From: Pseudoselenomonas ruminantium
GTDB taxonomy: Bacteria; Bacillota; Negativicutes; Selenomonadales; Selenomonadaceae
Assembly: GCF_900113715.1 (NCBI RefSeq)
Contig: NZ_FOQK01000013.1
Span: 23,464 to 87,463, forward strand
Direction: 5' to 3'
Length of the DNA: 64,000 nucleotides
Part shown: positions 62,703-64,000 of the stretch, in pieces
How the letters are laid out: every line of letters starts with the position of its first letter
How positions within the stretch are numbered: the stretch's first letter is position 1
Made by a program: the position numbers and the translations under genes
The notes under the pieces: model-generated
Databases searched by the model: none
What the model was told of the DNA's origin: nothing
What the model saw: only the letters and a program-made list of their open reading frames with translations

Positions 62703-63821
62703 ATGCGGATTGGTGTACCAAAAGAAATCAAGAATAACGAGAATCGTGTCGGCCTTACGCCCGCAGGGGCAGAGGCGCTTACCAAAGCCGGCCACAAAGT
62801 CCTGGTGGAGCAGGGCGCAGGGCTCGGCAGCGGTTTTGCCGATGCGGATTATACGGCCGTTGGCGCTTCGCTCTCAGCTGACAAGCAAAAGCTGTTCGAC
62901 GAAGCAGAGATGATCATCAAAGTAAAAGAACCCCTGCCGGAGGAGTATGACCTCTTCCATGAGGGCCAGATACTCTTCACCTATCTGCACCTGGCGCCAG
63001 AGCCCGAGCTGACTGCCGCACTGCTGAAGCACAAGGTGACAGGCATCGCCTACGAAACCGTCGTCGGCAGAGACGGCAGAAGCCTGCCGCTGCTCGCCCC
63101 CATGAGCGAGATTGCCGGACGCATGTCGGTACAGATCGGCGCCCAGTTCTTGGAAAGCCGCTATGGCGGGGCCGGTGTCCTGCTGGGCGGAGTCAGCGGA
63201 GTTGCCCCGGGACAAGTCGTGATCATCGGCGGCGGTGTAGTCGGTACGAATGCCGCCAAGATAGCCGTCGGGCTCGGTGCCCGCGTGACCGTGATCGATC
63301 TGTCCTGCGAACGCCTGCGCTATCTGGATGATGTCTTCGGCGGCCGCATCGCCACCGTCATGTCCAACAGCTACAACATCGCCGAATGGGTCGCACAGGC
63401 AGACCTGCTGATTGGTGCAGTATTGGTGCCTGGGGCCAAGACCCCGCAGCTCGTAACCGAAGACATGGTCAAGACCATGCGCCCCGGTTCCGTCATCGTC
63501 GATGTCGCCATCGACCAGGGCGGCAGCATTGCTACCTGCGACCGGGTCACCACGCATGAGGATCCTACCTTCACCAAACACGGCGTAGTCCACTATTCCG
63601 TGGCCAATATCCCCGGCGCAGTTTCACGGACCTCGACCTTGGCACTGACCAATGCCACCCTGCCCTATGCCCTGCGGATTGCCAGCAAGGGCTGGGCAGC
63701 TGCCTGCCACGAAGATCCAGGACTTGCCGAAGGCCTCAATACCATCGCTGGCAAGCTCGTCAATCAGCCGGTCGCTGATGCCCTTGGCCTACCGTTTACC
63801 TGCAAAGACAAATTATTCTGA
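62703..63821 (+). CDS. ald: Alanine dehydrogenase
   Basis: Ald interconverts L-alanine and pyruvate plus ammonia with NAD. The 372-residue protein begins [20 protein letters not shown], has [20 protein letters not shown] and [15 protein letters not shown] with the catalytic His, the NAD motif [20 protein letters not shown], and the [12 protein letters not shown]sp stretch. The ATG at 62703 follows GGAGG by seven bases; an upstream in-frame GTG overlaps the leader. No terminator is visible after it, probably because an IS element begins 35 bp past the stop. Confidence 0.96.
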   Translation: MRIGVPKEIKNNENRVGLTPAGAEALTKAGHKVLVEQGAGLGSGFADADYTAVGASLSADKQKLFDEAEMIIKVKEPLPEEYDLFHEGQILFTYLHLAPEPELTAALLKHKVTGIAYETVVGRDGRSLPLLAPMSEIAGRMSVQIGAQFLESRYGGAGVLLGGVSGVAPGQVVIIGGGVVGTNAAKIAVGLGARVTVIDLSCERLRYLDDVFGGRIATVMSNSYNIAEWVAQADLLIGAVLVPGAKTPQLVTEDMVKTMRPGSVIVDVAIDQGGSIATCDRVTTHEDPTFTKHGVVHYSVANIPGAVSRTSTLALTNATLPYALRIASKGWAAACHEDPGLAEGLNTIAGKLVNQPVADALGLPFTCKDKLF

Positions 63822-63860
63822 TTTGTCCTGACCGCATAAAATCCGTTCAGCGTATTGTAG

Positions 63861-63904
63861 AGACCCCCATAAGTTAGACCAAGGAATCTAACTTATGGGG
63901 GTCT
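63861..63904 (+). terminator. Hairpin at the IS end that covers the transposase ribosome site
   Basis: AGACCCCCATAAGTTAGA and its exact complement form an 18-bp stem around CCAAGGAA, then TTTTT. It acts as an intrinsic terminator for transcripts entering the IS. Its right arm contains GGGGG, the only plausible ribosome site for the transposase ATG at 63909. Confidence 0.85.
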
Positions 63905-63908
63905 TTTT

Positions 63909-64000
63909 ATGGCAAAATATAGTGCAGAATTTAAATGTAAGGTAGTCCAAGAGTATTTGAATGGACATATAGGATATACTGCCTTAACAAAAAAATATGA
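63909..64000 (+). CDS. IS3-family transposase OrfA, N-terminal part (cut by window edge)
   Basis: The 30 visible residues start MAKYSAEFKCKVVQEYLNG and continue HIGYTALTKKY, the helix-turn-helix start of IS3-family OrfA proteins that bind the element ends. The frame runs off the window. Codons are AT-rich (AAA, TTT, GAA), unlike ald. Confidence 0.85.
   Translation, partial: MAKYSAEFKCKVVQEYLNGHIGYTALTKKY

Larger units (their letters stand above)
63856..64000 (+). mobile_element. Left end of an IS3-family (IS150-like) element
   Basis: TGTAGAGACCCCCATAAGTTAGAC resembles the left terminal inverted repeat of IS150-group elements, as far as I recall them (read here as TGTAGAGACCCCC and ATAAGTTAGAC). 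It is followed by the orfA start. The element continues past the window edge. Its DNA is more AT-rich than the neighbouring genes, consistent with transfer. Confidence 0.75.

Overview
The window reads as a chromosomal segment of a Selenomonas-like member of the Negativicutes (Selenomonadaceae), a Firmicute with an outer membrane. Gene content and order are Bacillus/Clostridium-like: dprA-topA-trmFO-hslV-hslU-codY-flgB, and mfd ... divIC-yabR-tilS-hpt-ftsH. CodY, RNA polymerase delta, TrmFO and a ydaO-type c-di-AMP leader are also Firmicute hallmarks. Yet one gene encodes a type V autotransporter with an outer-membrane beta-barrel, which requires a diderm envelope. The genus is inferred, not proven. 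No tRNA, rRNA, CRISPR array or prophage was seen.

Layout: (1) 1-11287, minus strand: a flagellar operon flgB-flgC-fliE-fliF-fliG-fliH-fliI-fliJ-SLT-motE/ylxF-fliK-flgD-(TIGR02530)-flgE, with flgE cut by the window edge and a strong intrinsic terminator between the ylxF-like gene and fliK. (2) 11480-19019, minus: codY, hslU, hslV, trmFO, topA and dprA, colinear with Bacillus but lacking xerC/codV. (3) 19186-21168, minus: folB, a 25-residue small membrane protein gene, a secreted NlpC/P60 hydrolase behind a c-di-AMP riboswitch, and rnpB (RNase P RNA). (4) 21367-23096, plus: deoD and a methylmalonyl-CoA decarboxylase-like gene. (5) 23165-40312, minus: housekeeping operons birA-coaX-dusB-M18 peptidase and divIC-yabR-tilS-hpt-ftsH, then a zinc-ribbon protein, a glycosyltransferase, an SDR, HU, a tetrapyrrole-methylase protein, mfd and another zinc-ribbon protein. 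(6) 40484-44657, minus: ywiB-argS-rpoE-pyrG. (7) 44792-48256, minus: chemoreceptor, CheX and a receiver-CheX fusion. (8) 48425-56069: VOC protein and Na+/proline symporter (minus), divergent FAD oxidoreductase and SprA-type protein (plus), NudC, and an AMP-ligase/thiolase pair (minus). (9) 56253-61483, minus: autotransporter metalloprotease, a split NapH-like membrane protein and ferredoxin pair, and an unknown protein. (10) 61521-64000, plus: gene remnants, PAP2 phosphatase, alanine dehydrogenase behind a highly structured leader, and the left end of an IS3-family element that inserts 35 bp after ald.

Themes: motility and chemotaxis (flagellar operon, receptor, two CheX-type phosphatase modules), nutrient sensing (CodY with a CodY-box-like site upstream of its gene), envelope maintenance (c-di-AMP-controlled hydrolase, glycosyltransferase, PAP2), and translation/tRNA maintenance (TrmFO, DusB, TilS, ArgS, RNase P). 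TTG and GTG starts behind strong Shine-Dalgarno sequences are frequent. The best candidates for something undescribed are the leader upstream of ald, which can pair an anti-Shine-Dalgarno with the ald ribosome site; the 25-residue membrane protein; the thiolase that lacks its second catalytic cysteine; and the duplicated zinc-ribbon protein. All functional calls come from reading sequence and recalled family motifs; no database search was run.
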